From positions 310,001-374,000 of the forward strand of contig JACKKY010000003.1 in the NCBI GenBank assembly GCA_024236175.1: a DNA stretch of 64,000 nt, in the 5' to 3' direction. Positions within the stretch are counted from its first letter, which is position 1; every line of letters begins with the position of its first letter. The position numbers and the translations under genes were made by a program. This DNA comes from Novosphingobium sp. (GTDB lineage Bacteria; Pseudomonadota; Alphaproteobacteria; Sphingomonadales; Sphingomonadaceae). The notes under the pieces were generated by a model. That model searched no databases. It was given only the letters and a program-made list of their open reading frames with translations, and was not told where the DNA came from. Positions 25,083 through 37,620 of this stretch are shown in pieces.

Positions 25083-26086
25083 GGCCGGGCGCTTCCCGCC
25101 TGCGCCTCAGGTTCGGCATGCGCGCCGCGCGACAACAGCTGCTCGAAATATTCGCAGGTCCTGGCAAGACCGTCGCGCAACTGAGTCCGCGGTTCCCAGC
25201 CGAGCTTTTCGCGGGCGAGGGAAATATCGGGCTGTCTCTGCCGCGGGTCGTCCTGGGGCAGCGGCTTGTTGACCAGTGTGGAACTCGAACCGGTGATGTC
25301 GAGCACTTCCTGCGCCAGTTCGAGAATGGTGAACTCGCCGGGGCTGCCGAGGTTGATCGGTCCCTGGAAGTCCGGGCCGGTATCCATGAGCAGCAGGAAA
25401 GCGTCCACGAGGTCGTCGACATAACAGAACGAGCGGGTCTGCTGGCCGTCGCCATAGATCGTGATCGGCTCGCCGCTGAGCGCCTGGATGATGAAATTGG
25501 AGACGACCCGGCCATCGTGGGGGTGCATGCGCGGACCGTAGGTATTGAAGATGCGCGCCACCTTGATGTCCAGTCCGTGCTGGCGGTAATAGTCGAAGAA
25601 CAGGGTCTCGGCGCAGCGCTTGCCCTCGTCGTAGCAGGCGCGCTGGCCGATGGTGTTCACATTCCCCCAATAGTCCTCGCGTTGCGGGTGGACTTCGGGA
25701 TCGCCGTAAATTTCCGAAGTGGATGCCTGGAAGATCCTCGCCTTCACGCGCTTGGCCAGGCCGAGCATGTTGATCGAGCCGCTGACGCTGGTCTTCGTCG
25801 TCTGTACCGGATCGAACTGGTAGTGGATCGGGCTCGCCGGACAGGCGAGATTGTAGATCTGGTCCACTTCGACATAGAGCGGGAAGCAGATGTCGTGACG
25901 CATGAACTCGAAGCGCGGATGCCCGCTCAGGTGGTCGAGATTGCTCTTGTCGCCGGTGAAGAGGTTGTCGACGCATAGCACTTCGTCGCCCCGCTCGATC
26001 AGGCGGTCGGCAAGGTGGGAGCCGAGGAAACCCGCTCCGCCGGTAACGAGGATGCGTCTGCGCGCGAACATTTCCTTCGGCTTCAT
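25079..26086 (-). CDS. UDP-glucuronate decarboxylase (UDP-xylose synthase) type epimerase
   Basis: NAD-dependent SDR of 335 residues. [19 protein letters not shown] binds NAD. The segments [35 protein letters not shown] and [13 protein letters not shown] are hallmarks of UDP-glucuronic acid decarboxylase, which makes UDP-xylose. The ATG at 26086 was chosen because longer frames lack homology; the ATG at 26071 is a second option. It is coupled to the GT2 gene downstream. Confidence 0.9.
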   Translation of the reverse strand: MKPKEMFARRRILVTGGAGFLGSHLADRLIERGDEVLCVDNLFTGDKSNLDHLSGHPRFEFMRHDICFPLYVEVDQIYNLACPASPIHYQFDPVQTTKTSVSGSINMLGLAKRVKARIFQASTSEIYGDPEVHPQREDYWGNVNTIGQRACYDEGKRCAETLFFDYYRQHGLDIKVARIFNTYGPRMHPHDGRVVSNFIIQALSGEPITIYGDGQQTRSFCYVDDLVDAFLLLMDTGPDFQGPINLGSPGEFTILELAQEVLDITGSSSTLVNKPLPQDDPRQRQPDISLAREKLGWEPRTQLRDGLARTCEYFEQLLSRGAHAEPEAQAGSARP

Positions 26087-26273
26087 GGGCGGGAAGGTTC
26101 CAATCTGAGTTCTCCATCCTTGCTGCCCGGGCGATGGACGAGGCAGGTTGAAAAGGCGAGGGCGCTTTGCCTCCTTTGCCCAGCTTCCAACCAGATTCCT
26201 AGCCGCTTCCGAACCCTGCCATGCCTGCTGCGGCGCAACCGGTCGGGCCGGAAGCACGCCCCTGCGATACAAC

Positions 26274-26287
26274 CAACCATTTGGTTG
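26274..26287 (+). promoter_or_regulatory. Inverted repeat upstream of the carboxylic acid reductase
   Basis: CAACCATTTGGTTG is a perfect inverted repeat (6-bp arms, 2-bp spacer) 78 bases before the reductase start. Size and form fit a TetR-family operator. No clear promoter hexamers could be fixed. The 278-base gap at 26087-26364 holds no gene that I support. Confidence 0.4.
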
Positions 26288-26364
26288 AATTGCCCATGGC
26301 CTTGGTTCATGTAGCGAATCGAACGCGTCCGCAAACCGGGCGGCAGGCGATGGAGAGATCACGA

Positions 26365-29300
26365 ATGGCGACCGACACACTGGCCAGGGATGCCGGGCCC
26401 CTCAGCAAGGAAGATCGCATGGCGAAGCTGCGGGCCGAAGATCCGCAGTTCCGCGATTCCTATCCGCTCGAAGAGGTGGTTTCAGGAAAGCGTCAGCCGG
26501 GCGTCCGCCTTTCGCAGATCGTGCAGCTGGTCATGGAAGGCTATGCCGACCGGCCGGCGCTGGGCAGGCGCGCCCGCGAGCTGGTCACGGACCCGGCTAC
26601 CGGTCGCAGCTCGTTCCGGCTCCTGCCCCGGTTCGACACCATGACCTATCGCGAGGTCTGGGAGCGCGCGCGCGCCATCGCCGGCGATTGGCACCACAAC
26701 GAGCAGAACCCGCTCAAGGCGGGTGATTTCGTGTGTATCCTCGGATTCACCAGCCCCGATTACGCGACGATCCTGCTGGCCAACATCCACCGCGGCGGCG
26801 TCAACGTCCCGTTGCAGACGAGCGCTCCGGTGGCGCAGCACGCGGCGATCATCGCCGAAACCGAGCCGCGTATCCTCGCCACCAGCATCGATTATGTCGA
26901 TGCCGCGGCCGATGCGGTGCTCGCCGGGACCGTGCCGCAGCGCCTGGTGGTGTTCGACTACGACCTGAGGGACGACGACCAGCGCGAAAAGCTCGAGGCC
27001 GCGCGCGAGAGGCTTGCGCAGGCCGGATGCCCGATCGTCGTCGATACGCTCGAAGACGTGATCGAGCGCGGCCGGTCGCAGCCCGAACCGCCCCTTTTCG
27101 TGCCCGCCGAGGACGAGGATCCGCTGGCCTGGCTGTTCTACACCTCCGGTTCGACGGGCACGCCCAAGGGCGCGGTCTTCACGGAAAGCCTCGTCATCGG
27201 CACCTGGCAGAACGACATGGGATCGCCGGCGATCACACTGAGTTTCATGCCGATGAGTCACCTGGTCGGCAACGGCTACCTGCTGATGGCACTGGCAAAC
27301 GGCGGGACGAGCTACTGCTCTCCGAAAGCGGACCTCTCCACGCTGTTCGAGGATCTCTCGCTCGCACGACCGACCATGGCGTCGATCGTGCCGCGAGTGT
27401 GCGAACTCTTCTATCATCACTATCTCAGCGAAGTGGACCGGCGGGTGGCGGCGGGCGCCGATCCGGAAACCGCCGGAGAAGAGATGAAGCGCGAGATGCG
27501 CGAGGAGATCCTCGGCGGCCGCCTGCTGTCGGTCGGCTGCGGCTCGGCGTCGCTGGCACCCGAGACTTATGCGTTCATGGAGGACATGCTCGGCATGCAC
27601 ATGCCGATCGGCTACGCCTCCACCGAGATCGCGGGCGGCACCGTGCTGGTCGACTGGAAGATTCAGCGCCCGCCGGTCATCGATTACAAGCTCGATGACG
27701 TTCCCGAGCTGGGATACTTCACCACCGACAAGCCCTATCCGCGCGGCGAGCTCCTGGTGAAGTCCGACCGGTTCATTGGCGGCTATTTCAAGCAGCCGGA
27801 ACTCACTGCCGAGAAGTGGGACAAGGACGGCTTCTACGCCACCGGCGACATCATGGCCGAGATGGGGCCCGACCATCTCGTCTTCCTCGACCGGCGCAAC
27901 AATGTGCTGAAACTGTCGCAGGGCGAATTCGTCGCCGTTTCGAAGCTGGAAGCGCTCTACTCGCACAGCCCCGACATCCGGCAGATCTACATCTACGGCA
28001 CCAGCGAGCGGGCATTCCTGATCGCCGTCATCGTTCCTTCAGAGGAGCTGGCGGCACAGATCGGCGCGGGCGGAGAAGGCATCGGCGAAGTCAGGGCAAG
28101 GCTGCGCCGCGCCCTGCAGCAGATCGCCGAGGAGCAGCAGCTCAACGGCTATGAAATCCCGCGCGATTTCCTGATCGAAACCGAGCCGTTCAGCCTGAAG
28201 AACGGGCTTCTCTCGGAGATCGGAAAGCATCAGCGGCCCAAGCTCAAGGCGCGTTACGGTGAAGAACTCGAAGAACTCTATTCGCGGCTTGCGCAGGACC
28301 AGCTCGACGAGCTCCGCGCGCTGAGGACAGCAGGCGCGGACCGGCCGGTTCTGGAAACCGTGAGCCGGGCATTGCAGGCAACGCTGGGCATCTCGCAGGC
28401 GGATGTGCGGCCCGACGTCCAGTTCAGCGATCTGGGCGGGGATTCACTTTCGGCGCTGTCGTTCTCGACCTTGCTGGAAGAAATCTTCAGCGTCGAAGTC
28501 CCGGTGGGCGTGATCATCAGCCCGGCCGGCAACGTGCAGCAGCTTGCCGAATATATCGAGGCGGAACGCAATATCGGCGGCAAGCGCGCGAGCTTCGCCA
28601 AGGTGCACGATGCGGAAAGCGATGAGGTGCCCGCGGGCGATCTCAAGCTCGAGAAATTCATCGACGGGGACATTCTCGCCAAGGCTCCGGGCCTGCCGCT
28701 TCCCGGCGTTGGGGTGAAGACCGTGCTGATGACCGGCTCGACCGGGTTCCTCGGTCGGTTCCAGGCGCTGGCCTGGCTGGAGCGCATGGCCGAAGCCGGC
28801 GGCAAGGTGATCTGCATCGCACGCGGGGCCGACGAGGCCCAGGCGCGCCAGCGCATCGAGGCCGCGCTCGATACCGATCCGGAGCTGATGAAGCATTTCC
28901 GGGAACTCGCCGCCGACCATCTCGAAGTCCTGCCGGGCGATCTCGGCATGCCCAACCTCGGCCTCGACGAAGCGACTTTCGACCGGCTCGCGGAAACGGT
29001 GGATCTGATCGTCCACCCGGCCGCGCACGTCAATCACGTGCTGCCCTACAACCAGCTGTTCGGCGCCAACGTGGTCGGCACGGCGGAGCTGATCCGCCTT
29101 GCGCTAACCACGAAGCTGAAGCGTTTCCACTATATCTCGACGCTGGGGGTGAATTCGTTCGCCGACGGCCTTGTCGACGAGGACAGCGATATTCGCGAGG
29201 CGATCCCGGCCTGCGAGCTCGATGAGAGCTACGCCAACGGATACGGCATCAGCAAATGGGCCGGCGAGGTCCTGCTGCGGGAGGCCCATGACCTTTGCCG

Positions 29301-29889
29301 GCTTCCCGTTTCGGTGTTCCGGCCCGGCATGATCCTCGCCCACAGCCGCTACATCGGGCAGCTCAACGTGCCGGACATGTTCTCGCGATTGCTGTTCAGC
29401 CTGATCGCCACCGGCGTGGCGCCGGCGACGTTCTACGCCCAGGACGCAGCGAACGGCCGGCCGCGGGCGCGTTACGACGGGCTCGCCGTCGACTTCCTGG
29501 CGGATTCGATCACCGCCATCGGCGCCCAGGATACCGGGGGCTTCCGCACCTACAATCTTTCGGGCTCTCACGAAGACGGCGTTTCGCTCGACACCTTCGT
29601 CGACTGGCTGATCGAAGCGGGATGCAAGATAGACAGGATCGATACCTACGACGAGTGGCTCTCGCATTTCGAGACAGCGATGCATGCCTTGCCCGAAGAG
29701 CAGAAGCAGGAATCGATGCTCGCGATCCTCGGGCCCTACCGGCGCCCGCAGGCGGCGGTCACGCGTTCACTAATGCCGGCCGAACGGTTCCAGACCGCGA
29801 CGCAGGCAGCCGGTTTCGACATTCCGCCGGTGTCGCAGGGGTTGATCAACCAGTACGTTACCGGTCTGCGGCACCACGGCTTGCTCTAG
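26365..29889 (+). CDS. car: Carboxylic acid reductase (A-PCP-R)
   Basis: Full-length carboxylic acid reductase of 1174 residues. Residues 1 to about 640 are the adenylation domain ([28 protein letters not shown]). A carrier domain follows with LGGDS, whose Ser at about 694 takes phosphopantetheine. Residues from about 785 are the thioester reductase domain ([18 protein letters not shown] with Tyr at about 960). It reduces a carboxylic acid to an aldehyde using ATP and NADPH. The ATG at 26365 follows GGAGAG; other in-frame ATGs lie upstream. No phosphopantetheinyl transferase is in the window. The substrate acid is unknown. Confidence 0.95.
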   Translation: MATDTLARDAGPLSKEDRMAKLRAEDPQFRDSYPLEEVVSGKRQPGVRLSQIVQLVMEGYADRPALGRRARELVTDPATGRSSFRLLPRFDTMTYREVWERARAIAGDWHHNEQNPLKAGDFVCILGFTSPDYATILLANIHRGGVNVPLQTSAPVAQHAAIIAETEPRILATSIDYVDAAADAVLAGTVPQRLVVFDYDLRDDDQREKLEAARERLAQAGCPIVVDTLEDVIERGRSQPEPPLFVPAEDEDPLAWLFYTSGSTGTPKGAVFTESLVIGTWQNDMGSPAITLSFMPMSHLVGNGYLLMALANGGTSYCSPKADLSTLFEDLSLARPTMASIVPRVCELFYHHYLSEVDRRVAAGADPETAGEEMKREMREEILGGRLLSVGCGSASLAPETYAFMEDMLGMHMPIGYASTEIAGGTVLVDWKIQRPPVIDYKLDDVPELGYFTTDKPYPRGELLVKSDRFIGGYFKQPELTAEKWDKDGFYATGDIMAEMGPDHLVFLDRRNNVLKLSQGEFVAVSKLEALYSHSPDIRQIYIYGTSERAFLIAVIVPSEELAAQIGAGGEGIGEVRARLRRALQQIAEEQQLNGYEIPRDFLIETEPFSLKNGLLSEIGKHQRPKLKARYGEELEELYSRLAQDQLDELRALRTAGADRPVLETVSRALQATLGISQADVRPDVQFSDLGGDSLSALSFSTLLEEIFSVEVPVGVIISPAGNVQQLAEYIEAERNIGGKRASFAKVHDAESDEVPAGDLKLEKFIDGDILAKAPGLPLPGVGVKTVLMTGSTGFLGRFQALAWLERMAEAGGKVICIARGADEAQARQRIEAALDTDPELMKHFRELAADHLEVLPGDLGMPNLGLDEATFDRLAETVDLIVHPAAHVNHVLPYNQLFGANVVGTAELIRLALTTKLKRFHYISTLGVNSFADGLVDEDSDIREAIPACELDESYANGYGISKWAGEVLLREAHDLCRLPVSVFRPGMILAHSRYIGQLNVPDMFSRLLFSLIATGVAPATFYAQDAANGRPRARYDGLAVDFLADSITAIGAQDTGGFRTYNLSGSHEDGVSLDTFVDWLIEAGCKIDRIDTYDEWLSHFETAMHALPEEQKQESMLAILGPYRRPQAAVTRSLMPAERFQTATQAAGFDIPPVSQGLINQYVTGLRHHGLL

Positions 29890-29906
29890 GCGGCGCGCGG
29901 CCCGGG

Positions 29907-30779
29907 TCAGGCCCGGGCCGAAGCTTCGGCGTCGACGCCGGCGGCGAGTTCCACGACTTCGGCCGTGATTTCCTCCTGGCGCATGTGCCGCGCCTTCGCC
30001 GTCAGTTCGTCGAGCCGATGCCCGACATTGCCGTGAGCCGCGAGCATCGCCCACATCCGCGCCTCGTTTTCCGCGGCGAAGGAGAGCATCGCGGCTTCGC
30101 ACAGCTCGGCAAAGACGTATTCCTCGGCAAGCTGGGCGACCAGCGTTTCGGCCGGCAGGTTTACCAGCGGCGGGTTGGCCGGCCTCGCGTGCGGGAATCT
30201 GGAGAAGTCGAAGGGTATCAGCGCCTTTGTGACGGTCTTGACGCCTTCCTGATCGGGCACCGCGTGGACGATCGTGGCGGTTTCCACCTCGCCGGTGCCG
30301 ATCCTGCGGTAGAGTTCCTCGGCCAGTCGGTTGGCCAGGCCGCTCACCTGTTCGGCGCCGGTCGCCATGGGCATCGACCAGTCCACCTCGAGGCCGCGTT
30401 CGCCTGCCACCGTCACACCGCGGTCGCCGACCACGAAGACTTCGCAAGTCGCATCCTGCCTCGACCCGACAAGGCTTTCGACGGCTTCGAGCACGCGGGC
30501 ATTGAATCCACCGACGAAGCCCTGCTCGCTACACAGGGCGATCACCAGACCGGTTCCCGTCCCGCCGGAATGCGGCGCCTGTCCGGTCCGGTCGGCCAGC
30601 AAGGGCAGCGCTTGGCCGATCGCATCGCCGATTGTTTCGGCATAGCTGCGGATTCCCTCGAGCTGTGCTTCGGCCTCGCGCAGCCGGGCGGCGGCGATGC
30701 CGCGTATCGCTGCGACCACGGAAGACAGCTGCCGGATGCTGTCGATACGCTGTTCGATGTCGCTGAGCCGTTCAGCCAT
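29907..30779 (-). CDS. atpG: N-type ATPase gamma subunit
   Basis: Central-stalk gamma subunit of 290 residues, last gene of the N-ATPase operon. The N-terminal helix ([27 protein letters not shown]) and the C-terminal helix ([24 protein letters not shown]) form the coiled shaft. It is more divergent than housekeeping gamma, as usual for N-ATPases. The ATG at 30779 lies eight bases inside the end of atpA. It converges with the carboxylic acid reductase gene, 17 bases away. Confidence 0.9.
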   Translation of the reverse strand: MAERLSDIEQRIDSIRQLSSVVAAIRGIAAARLREAEAQLEGIRSYAETIGDAIGQALPLLADRTGQAPHSGGTGTGLVIALCSEQGFVGGFNARVLEAVESLVGSRQDATCEVFVVGDRGVTVAGERGLEVDWSMPMATGAEQVSGLANRLAEELYRRIGTGEVETATIVHAVPDQEGVKTVTKALIPFDFSRFPHARPANPPLVNLPAETLVAQLAEEYVFAELCEAAMLSFAAENEARMWAMLAAHGNVGHRLDELTAKARHMRQEEITAEVVELAAGVDAEASARA

Positions 30780-32307
30780 CGTCGCTTGTCCCGGCTTCCA
30801 GCGCGATCTGGTGGACAAGTTCGCGGACTGCCTCGACCAGCCGGTTGCGATCGTCCTCGCTCGCCTTCCCGCTTTGCGTGACGGCGGCGACCACCTTGGG
30901 CACGGAATTGTCGAGATGGCGCGGGATACGCGAGCGGACCTTCGTGACGAATTCGGCTGGATGCTCGTCGAACGCGCCGGCGTTGAGCGCCGCGAGGAGC
31001 GCCACTTGGTCCACCATCCGCAGTCTGGCGAAGCGCGGTTGCGTGAGCAGGGCGCGGATACGCTCGCCGCGCTCGATCTGCGACTTCACCCGGGCATCGG
31101 AAATGCCGCCGAAGCGGGTGAACATCTCAAGCTCGAGGAACTGCGCATAGTCCAGCCTGACGTGCCCGGACACGTCTCTCAGCGCGGGCTTCTGGGTCTT
31201 GCCACCGATCCGGCTGACGCTGAGGCCGACATCCACCGGCGGGCGCTGGTTGGCGGCGAAGAGCTTTGCATCGAGCACGATCTGGCCGTCGGTGATAGAG
31301 ATCAGGTTGGTCGGGATATAGGCCGAGAGGTTGCCGGCATCGGTCTCGATGATCGGCAGGGCGGACAGCGAGCCACCGCCGAGTTCGGGCGAGAGATGCG
31401 CGGCGCGTTCCAGCAGGTGGGCGTGCAGGTAGAAGATGTCGCCCGGATAGGCTTCCCGTCCCGGCGGCGAGCGCGTCAGCAGCGCCAGCTCGCGATGCGT
31501 GGCGGCATGCTTGGAGAGGTCGTCGATGACGACCAGCGCATGCCCGCCACGGTCGCGGAAATACTCCGCCATCGTGAATCCGGCTGCCGGCGCGATCCAT
31601 TGCAGGCCGGGCGGCGCTGCGGCGGAGGCGACCACGAAGATCGTCCGTTCCGGCGCGCCGTGCTGCCGTATCGCTTCGATGGCCCGTTCCACCGCCGTCG
31701 CGCGCTGGCCCACCGCAACATAGACGCAGACCATGTCGGAGCTCTTCTGGTTGATCATCGCCTCGAGCGCGAGCGCGGTCTTGCCGGTCGCCCGGTCGCC
31801 GATGATTAGTTCCCGCTGGCCGCGACCGAGGGCGAACAGCGCGTCGACCACCAGGACGCCGGTCTCCACCGGATCGCGCACGAGGTCGCGTTCGATGATC
31901 GCGGGAGCGGGCCTTTCCACCTCCTCGTGGCTTTCCGCCGTGATCGGTTCCCCGCCGTCGAGTGGACGGCCGAGCGGATCGACGACCCGGCCGAGCAGGC
32001 CAGGGCCGACCGGCACCCGCACCACTTCGCCCGTGCCGGTGACGCGCGTACCGGCCTCGATCCCCTCGGCCTCGTCGAGCAGCACGGTGCCGATCTCGTT
32101 CGGCTCGAGCGTCATGGCGAGGCCGCTCTGCCCCGTTTCGAAATGCAGCAGTTCGTTGAGGCGCGCATCCGGCAGGCCGGAAACGAAGGCGATACCGTCC
32201 GCGACATGGGTCACGCGGCCCAGCGTGTCGGCGCCCGGCGCCAGCTTGAGCCGTGACAACCTGCGCCGGCTGCGCGTCAGCCAGTCGCCGACCGCGCGGT
32301 CAGGCAT
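30772..32307 (-). CDS. atpA: N-type ATPase alpha subunit
   Basis: Alpha subunit of 511 residues with Walker A GDRATGKT at about residues 170-177 and the alpha signature PAIDVG-like region replaced by [15 protein letters not shown]. It is the non-catalytic nucleotide-binding subunit of the F1-like head. The ATG at 32307 sits within the end of atpF (8-base overlap), which decides the start. It belongs to the N-ATPase type by gene order. Confidence 0.95.
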   Translation of the reverse strand: MPDRAVGDWLTRSRRRLSRLKLAPGADTLGRVTHVADGIAFVSGLPDARLNELLHFETGQSGLAMTLEPNEIGTVLLDEAEGIEAGTRVTGTGEVVRVPVGPGLLGRVVDPLGRPLDGGEPITAESHEEVERPAPAIIERDLVRDPVETGVLVVDALFALGRGQRELIIGDRATGKTALALEAMINQKSSDMVCVYVAVGQRATAVERAIEAIRQHGAPERTIFVVASAAAPPGLQWIAPAAGFTMAEYFRDRGGHALVVIDDLSKHAATHRELALLTRSPPGREAYPGDIFYLHAHLLERAAHLSPELGGGSLSALPIIETDAGNLSAYIPTNLISITDGQIVLDAKLFAANQRPPVDVGLSVSRIGGKTQKPALRDVSGHVRLDYAQFLELEMFTRFGGISDARVKSQIERGERIRALLTQPRFARLRMVDQVALLAALNAGAFDEHPAEFVTKVRSRIPRHLDNSVPKVVAAVTQSGKASEDDRNRLVEAVRELVHQIALEAGTSDDG

Positions 32308-33046
32308 CGGAACCTTCGCGGGAGAGTTCCTGCGCGATCCTGTCCAGGTCCGCGCGGAAATTGTTGCGTACTTCGGCATGGGGCGCTTCGATCTCGAGGC
32401 CGGCGATAAGCTCGGGATCGATCTGGATGTCGATGCCGATGTCCCGGCCGAGCGCGTCGACGATGGCTCTGCGGCAGCTTGTCTCTTCTTCGGGCGTGAG
32501 GGACCGGGCAGCCTTCAGGGCCACCGGCGCGCCGTGTGCGCCGAGCTCCGCACGGACGTTGTCGGGCAGGTCGGCGATCGCCTTCGCCAGCCCCTCGACA
32601 AATCCGTCGATCCGGGCGCTGTCGGGCAGGCGCATGAACAGATGCCGGGCAATGTCGACGGCAAGCTCGCTCGCCTTGCTCCCGAATTTCTCCGCTTCGG
32701 TCTTGCGCATGCGTTCGATTTCGGCCCTGCCTTGTTGGCGCAGGCGTGCGGCCTCGTCGCGCGCCTCCGCGAGCAGCCTTTCCTTCTCCTGCTTGGCCTG
32801 TTCGGCCGCTTCTTCCAGCATGGCCCCTCGCGCCGTCGCCGCAGCGGCGGCTTCCCGGCGTGCCTGCTGCTCCGCGGCTTCGGCCTGCTCGCGCGCCAGC
32901 CTTGCGTCCTCGACCACCCTGGCGGCGGCGGCCTGGCGCTCCTCGATCGTCTTTGCGATCGGCCGGAACAGGAACCGGCCCAGGATCCAGACGAGCACCA
33001 GCAGGTTGATCGTCTGCAGAGCCAGGGTCCACCAGTCGATTTGCAT
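32300..33046 (-). CDS. atpF: N-type ATPase b subunit (long form)
   Basis: Stator b subunit of 248 residues. One N-terminal membrane helix ([20 protein letters not shown]) is followed by a long Ala/Glu/Arg coiled coil and a C-terminal domain. It is longer than housekeeping b (about 160), as known for N-ATPases, which lack a separate delta gene; the C-terminal part probably does the delta job. It begins 14 bases after atpE; longer frames upstream only read antisense through atpE. Confidence 0.92.
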   Translation of the reverse strand: MQIDWWTLALQTINLLVLVWILGRFLFRPIAKTIEERQAAAARVVEDARLAREQAEAAEQQARREAAAAATARGAMLEEAAEQAKQEKERLLAEARDEAARLRQQGRAEIERMRKTEAEKFGSKASELAVDIARHLFMRLPDSARIDGFVEGLAKAIADLPDNVRAELGAHGAPVALKAARSLTPEEETSCRRAIVDALGRDIGIDIQIDPELIAGLEIEAPHAEVRNNFRADLDRIAQELSREGSDA

Positions 33047-33060
33047 TAGCGGTCGACGCC

Positions 33061-33303
33061 TCAGGAAATGAAGGGGTTGGCGAACAGCACGAGCAGGGCG
33101 ATGACAAGGCAGTAGATCGCCATCGTCTCGATCATGGCGAGGCCGACGAACAGCGTGCGCGAAAGCACGCCTGCCGCATCCGGCTGGCGGGCGATGGCAT
33201 CCATTGCCGCGGCGACCGCGCGGCCTTCGGCCAGTGCCGGGCCGATCGCCCCGAAACTGACCGCGATCGCGGCCGCGATGATGCTGATCTGCTCGACTGT
33301 CAT
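33061..33303 (-). CDS. atpE: N-type ATPase c subunit
   Basis: Rotor ring c subunit of 80 residues, two membrane helices. The ion site shows the two-glutamate pattern of N-ATPases: Glu26 in PALAEGR (equivalent to Gln32 of Ilyobacter c) and Glu59 in AMIETMAIY (equivalent to Glu65). Thr60 takes the Ser66 place and Tyr64 the Tyr70 place, but Thr67 is replaced by Met61. Most Na+ ligands are thus kept and one is lost. The start overlaps the atpB stop by ATGA. Confidence 0.95.
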   Translation of the reverse strand: MTVEQISIIAAAIAVSFGAIGPALAEGRAVAAAMDAIARQPDAAGVLSRTLFVGLAMIETMAIYCLVIALLVLFANPFIS

Positions 33304-34004
33304 GCAGAGTCCCTTTCACGGGTTGGTGTTGCGGATTCGCCCGGCTCGCCGCTCACGGCGGCTCCGATGAAAACACAGGCGAGAATGGCGAAGATGTAGG
33401 CCTGGACCGCCCCGGTCAGCAGTTCGAGCGCCATGAGCGGGATCGGCACGAACAGCCCGGCCAGCGACAGGATGATGCCGATGACGAAGACGCCGCTCAT
33501 GATGTTGCCGAACAGGCGCACGATCAGCGAGAAGCTGCGGGTGATCTGTTCCACGATATTGAGCGGGATCATTACCCAGCTCGGCTGAGCGAAGGTCTTG
33601 AGATAGCCGCCAAGCCCGTTCGCGCGGATGCCGAACCATATCGTCGCTGCAAGCACGATCAGGGCGAGGGCCGCGTCGGTTTCGAGATGGGCAGTCGGCG
33701 GTTCGATCCCGGGCACGAGCGAAGTCCAGTTGGCGACCAGGATGAACAGGAAGATGGTGCCGATCAGCGCGCGATAGGGCGTGACGTCGCCTTCCACGAC
33801 TTCGCCGATCTGGTGTTCGATCGCGCCGGTCACGAGCTCGGCCGCGGTCTGCAGCTTGCCCGGAGACGCGGACAGGCGAGTCCGCAGGAACAGCACGAAC
33901 AGGGTGGTCGCCGCCATGATCGCCCAGGTCGTGACCACCGGCGCGGTGATGGGGACCGGCCCCACCCGGAACAGCGGCTCGAGTACGAGCGGCGATTCGG
34001 TCAT
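33300..34004 (-). CDS. atpB: N-type ATPase a subunit
   Basis: Membrane stator subunit of 234 residues with about five or six membrane helices. The essential stator Arg is at about residue 163 in LIVRLFGNIMSG. The motif NWTSLVPGIEPP in an early loop is usual for the family. Start and stop overlap atpR and atpE by ATGA. It forms the ion half-channels with the c ring. Confidence 0.95.
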   Translation of the reverse strand: MTESPLVLEPLFRVGPVPITAPVVTTWAIMAATTLFVLFLRTRLSASPGKLQTAAELVTGAIEHQIGEVVEGDVTPYRALIGTIFLFILVANWTSLVPGIEPPTAHLETDAALALIVLAATIWFGIRANGLGGYLKTFAQPSWVMIPLNIVEQITRSFSLIVRLFGNIMSGVFVIGIILSLAGLFVPIPLMALELLTGAVQAYIFAILACVFIGAAVSGEPGESATPTRERDSA

Positions 34005-34285
34005 GGCTCGCGCCCCGTGAAGCGCATTACCACCTGGCGGCCGGCAAAAAGGCCGAGCGTGCAGGTGAGGAGCGGGATCGCGCCGAACTGTGCGGCTCCC
34101 AGCAGGATCGTGCCGAGCAGCAGGAAGCGCAGTGTCTGGATCGCGCCGGCGGTGAGCGGTCGCCCCTGCGCATAGTACTCGGCGTTGCGGCGAAGCGTCG
34201 CGAAGAACGCGAGGCCGAGCAGGAACCCCGCACCGAGCGCGAGCACCGCATTCTGCCAGTCGATTCCGGTTTCAGGCGTAGTCAT
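34001..34285 (-). CDS. atpR: N-type ATPase accessory subunit AtpR
   Basis: Membrane protein of 94 residues with three hydrophobic segments. AtpR is found only in N-ATPase operons and is thought to interact with the c subunits. The ATG at 34285 overlaps the atpQ stop codon, which sets the start; an ATG eight codons upstream is also in frame. Arg pairs in helix ends (FATLRRNAEYY and LRFLLLG) agree with that idea. Confidence 0.85.
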   Translation of the reverse strand: MTTPETGIDWQNAVLALGAGFLLGLAFFATLRRNAEYYAQGRPLTAGAIQTLRFLLLGTILLGAAQFGAIPLLTCTLGLFAGRQVVMRFTGREP

Positions 34286-34562
34286 AGCTGTCGATGCATC
34301 CACCTCCATGCCATCCAGAGCCCCAGCGCTGCGCCGATCATCAGCGCGGGCGCGGAAAAGAATATGCCCGTGGCGAGCCGCTGGTCCAGCCAGCGCCCCA
34401 ACAGCAGCGCGAGCAGCGTCGGCACGACGATCATCCAGCCCAGCACGCCGATCTGGCCGAGCCTGGCTCCCAGCGAAGGCTCGGGATCGTGCCTGCCCTG
34501 CTCGGCGCGCCTCGCCGCCTGCCGCGCGGCTTCGGCCATGTGGTTGCGGGGCTCGTCGCCGT

Positions 34563-34566
<4 letters not shown>
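34282..34566 (-). CDS. atpQ: N-type ATPase accessory subunit AtpQ
   Basis: Protein of 94 residues with two membrane helices (IGVLGWMIVVPTLLALLLGRWLDQ and APALMIGAALGLWMAWRWMHR). This is the AtpI-like/AtpQ type that lies upstream of atpR in N-ATPase operons and is proposed to help c-ring assembly or magnesium supply. The ATG at 34566 overlaps the atpC stop by ATGA; a longer upstream frame reads antisense through atpC. Confidence 0.85.
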
Positions 34567-36912
<2,346 letters not shown>

Positions 36913-37620
36913 ATGCATATGACCGGCGAGCAGCGGATTGCCGCGCCCCCTCAGCGTGTCTGGGAAGCTTTGAACGATCCCGAGATCCTGCGCGCCAGCA
37001 TCCCCGGTTGCCAGAGCCTCGAGCAGGAAGCGGCGGATCGCTTCAACGCCATTGCCGAAGTGAAGATCGGGCCGATCGGCGCGCGCTTCAAAGGCGCGGT
37101 GCAGCTTTCCGACATCGACGCGCCGAACGGTTACACCATCATCGGACAGGGAAACGGCGGCATTGCCGGCAACGCCAAGGGCAGCGCGAAAGTGCGGCTC
37201 AGCGAAGACGCCGGCGGTACGCTGATCGTCTACGACGTCGATGCCGAAGTGGGCGGACGCATGGCCCAGCTCGGCGGGCCGATCATTGATGCCACCGCGA
37301 AGCAGCTCGCCGGCCAGTTCTTCCGCCGTTTCGGTGAAGCCGTGGTCGGTGAAGCGGCGGCGCCCGCTCCGGCCCCCGTCGCTGCGGAAGCGCCCGCGGC
37401 TGCTCCCGCGCCCGCACCGGTCGCCGCGCCGGTGGCCGTAGCAGCGCCTGCCGGTTTCCCGTGGAGCTGGACCATCGCGCTCGCCCTTGCGATTCTCGCC
37501 GGCTTCCTGCTGGGCCGCAGCGAAGCGGCGGACTGGTGGGTTGTCGCCGTCGCGGCGCTGGCGGTCATCGCGGTCGGCGCCGGATATGAAAGCGGTCGCC
37601 GCAGCGGGGCACGGTCATGA
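36913..37620 (+). CDS. CoxG-family (CO dehydrogenase subunit G-like) membrane protein
   Basis: Protein of 235 residues. Residues 1 to about 150 form the CoxG/SRPBCC domain (IAAPPQRVWEALNDPEILRASIPGCQSLE). A Pro/Ala-rich linker of about 35 residues follows, then two membrane helices (IALALAILAGFLLG and WVVAVAALAVIAVGAGY). CoxG-type proteins recruit molybdenum hydroxylases to the membrane. The ATG at 36913 follows GGGGAGAG. It is first in the operon and is coupled by ATGA to the FAD subunit. Confidence 0.9.
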   Translation: MHMTGEQRIAAPPQRVWEALNDPEILRASIPGCQSLEQEAADRFNAIAEVKIGPIGARFKGAVQLSDIDAPNGYTIIGQGNGGIAGNAKGSAKVRLSEDAGGTLIVYDVDAEVGGRMAQLGGPIIDATAKQLAGQFFRRFGEAVVGEAAAPAPAPVAAEAPAAAPAPAPVAAPVAVAAPAGFPWSWTIALALAILAGFLLGRSEAADWWVVAVAALAVIAVGAGYESGRRSGARS

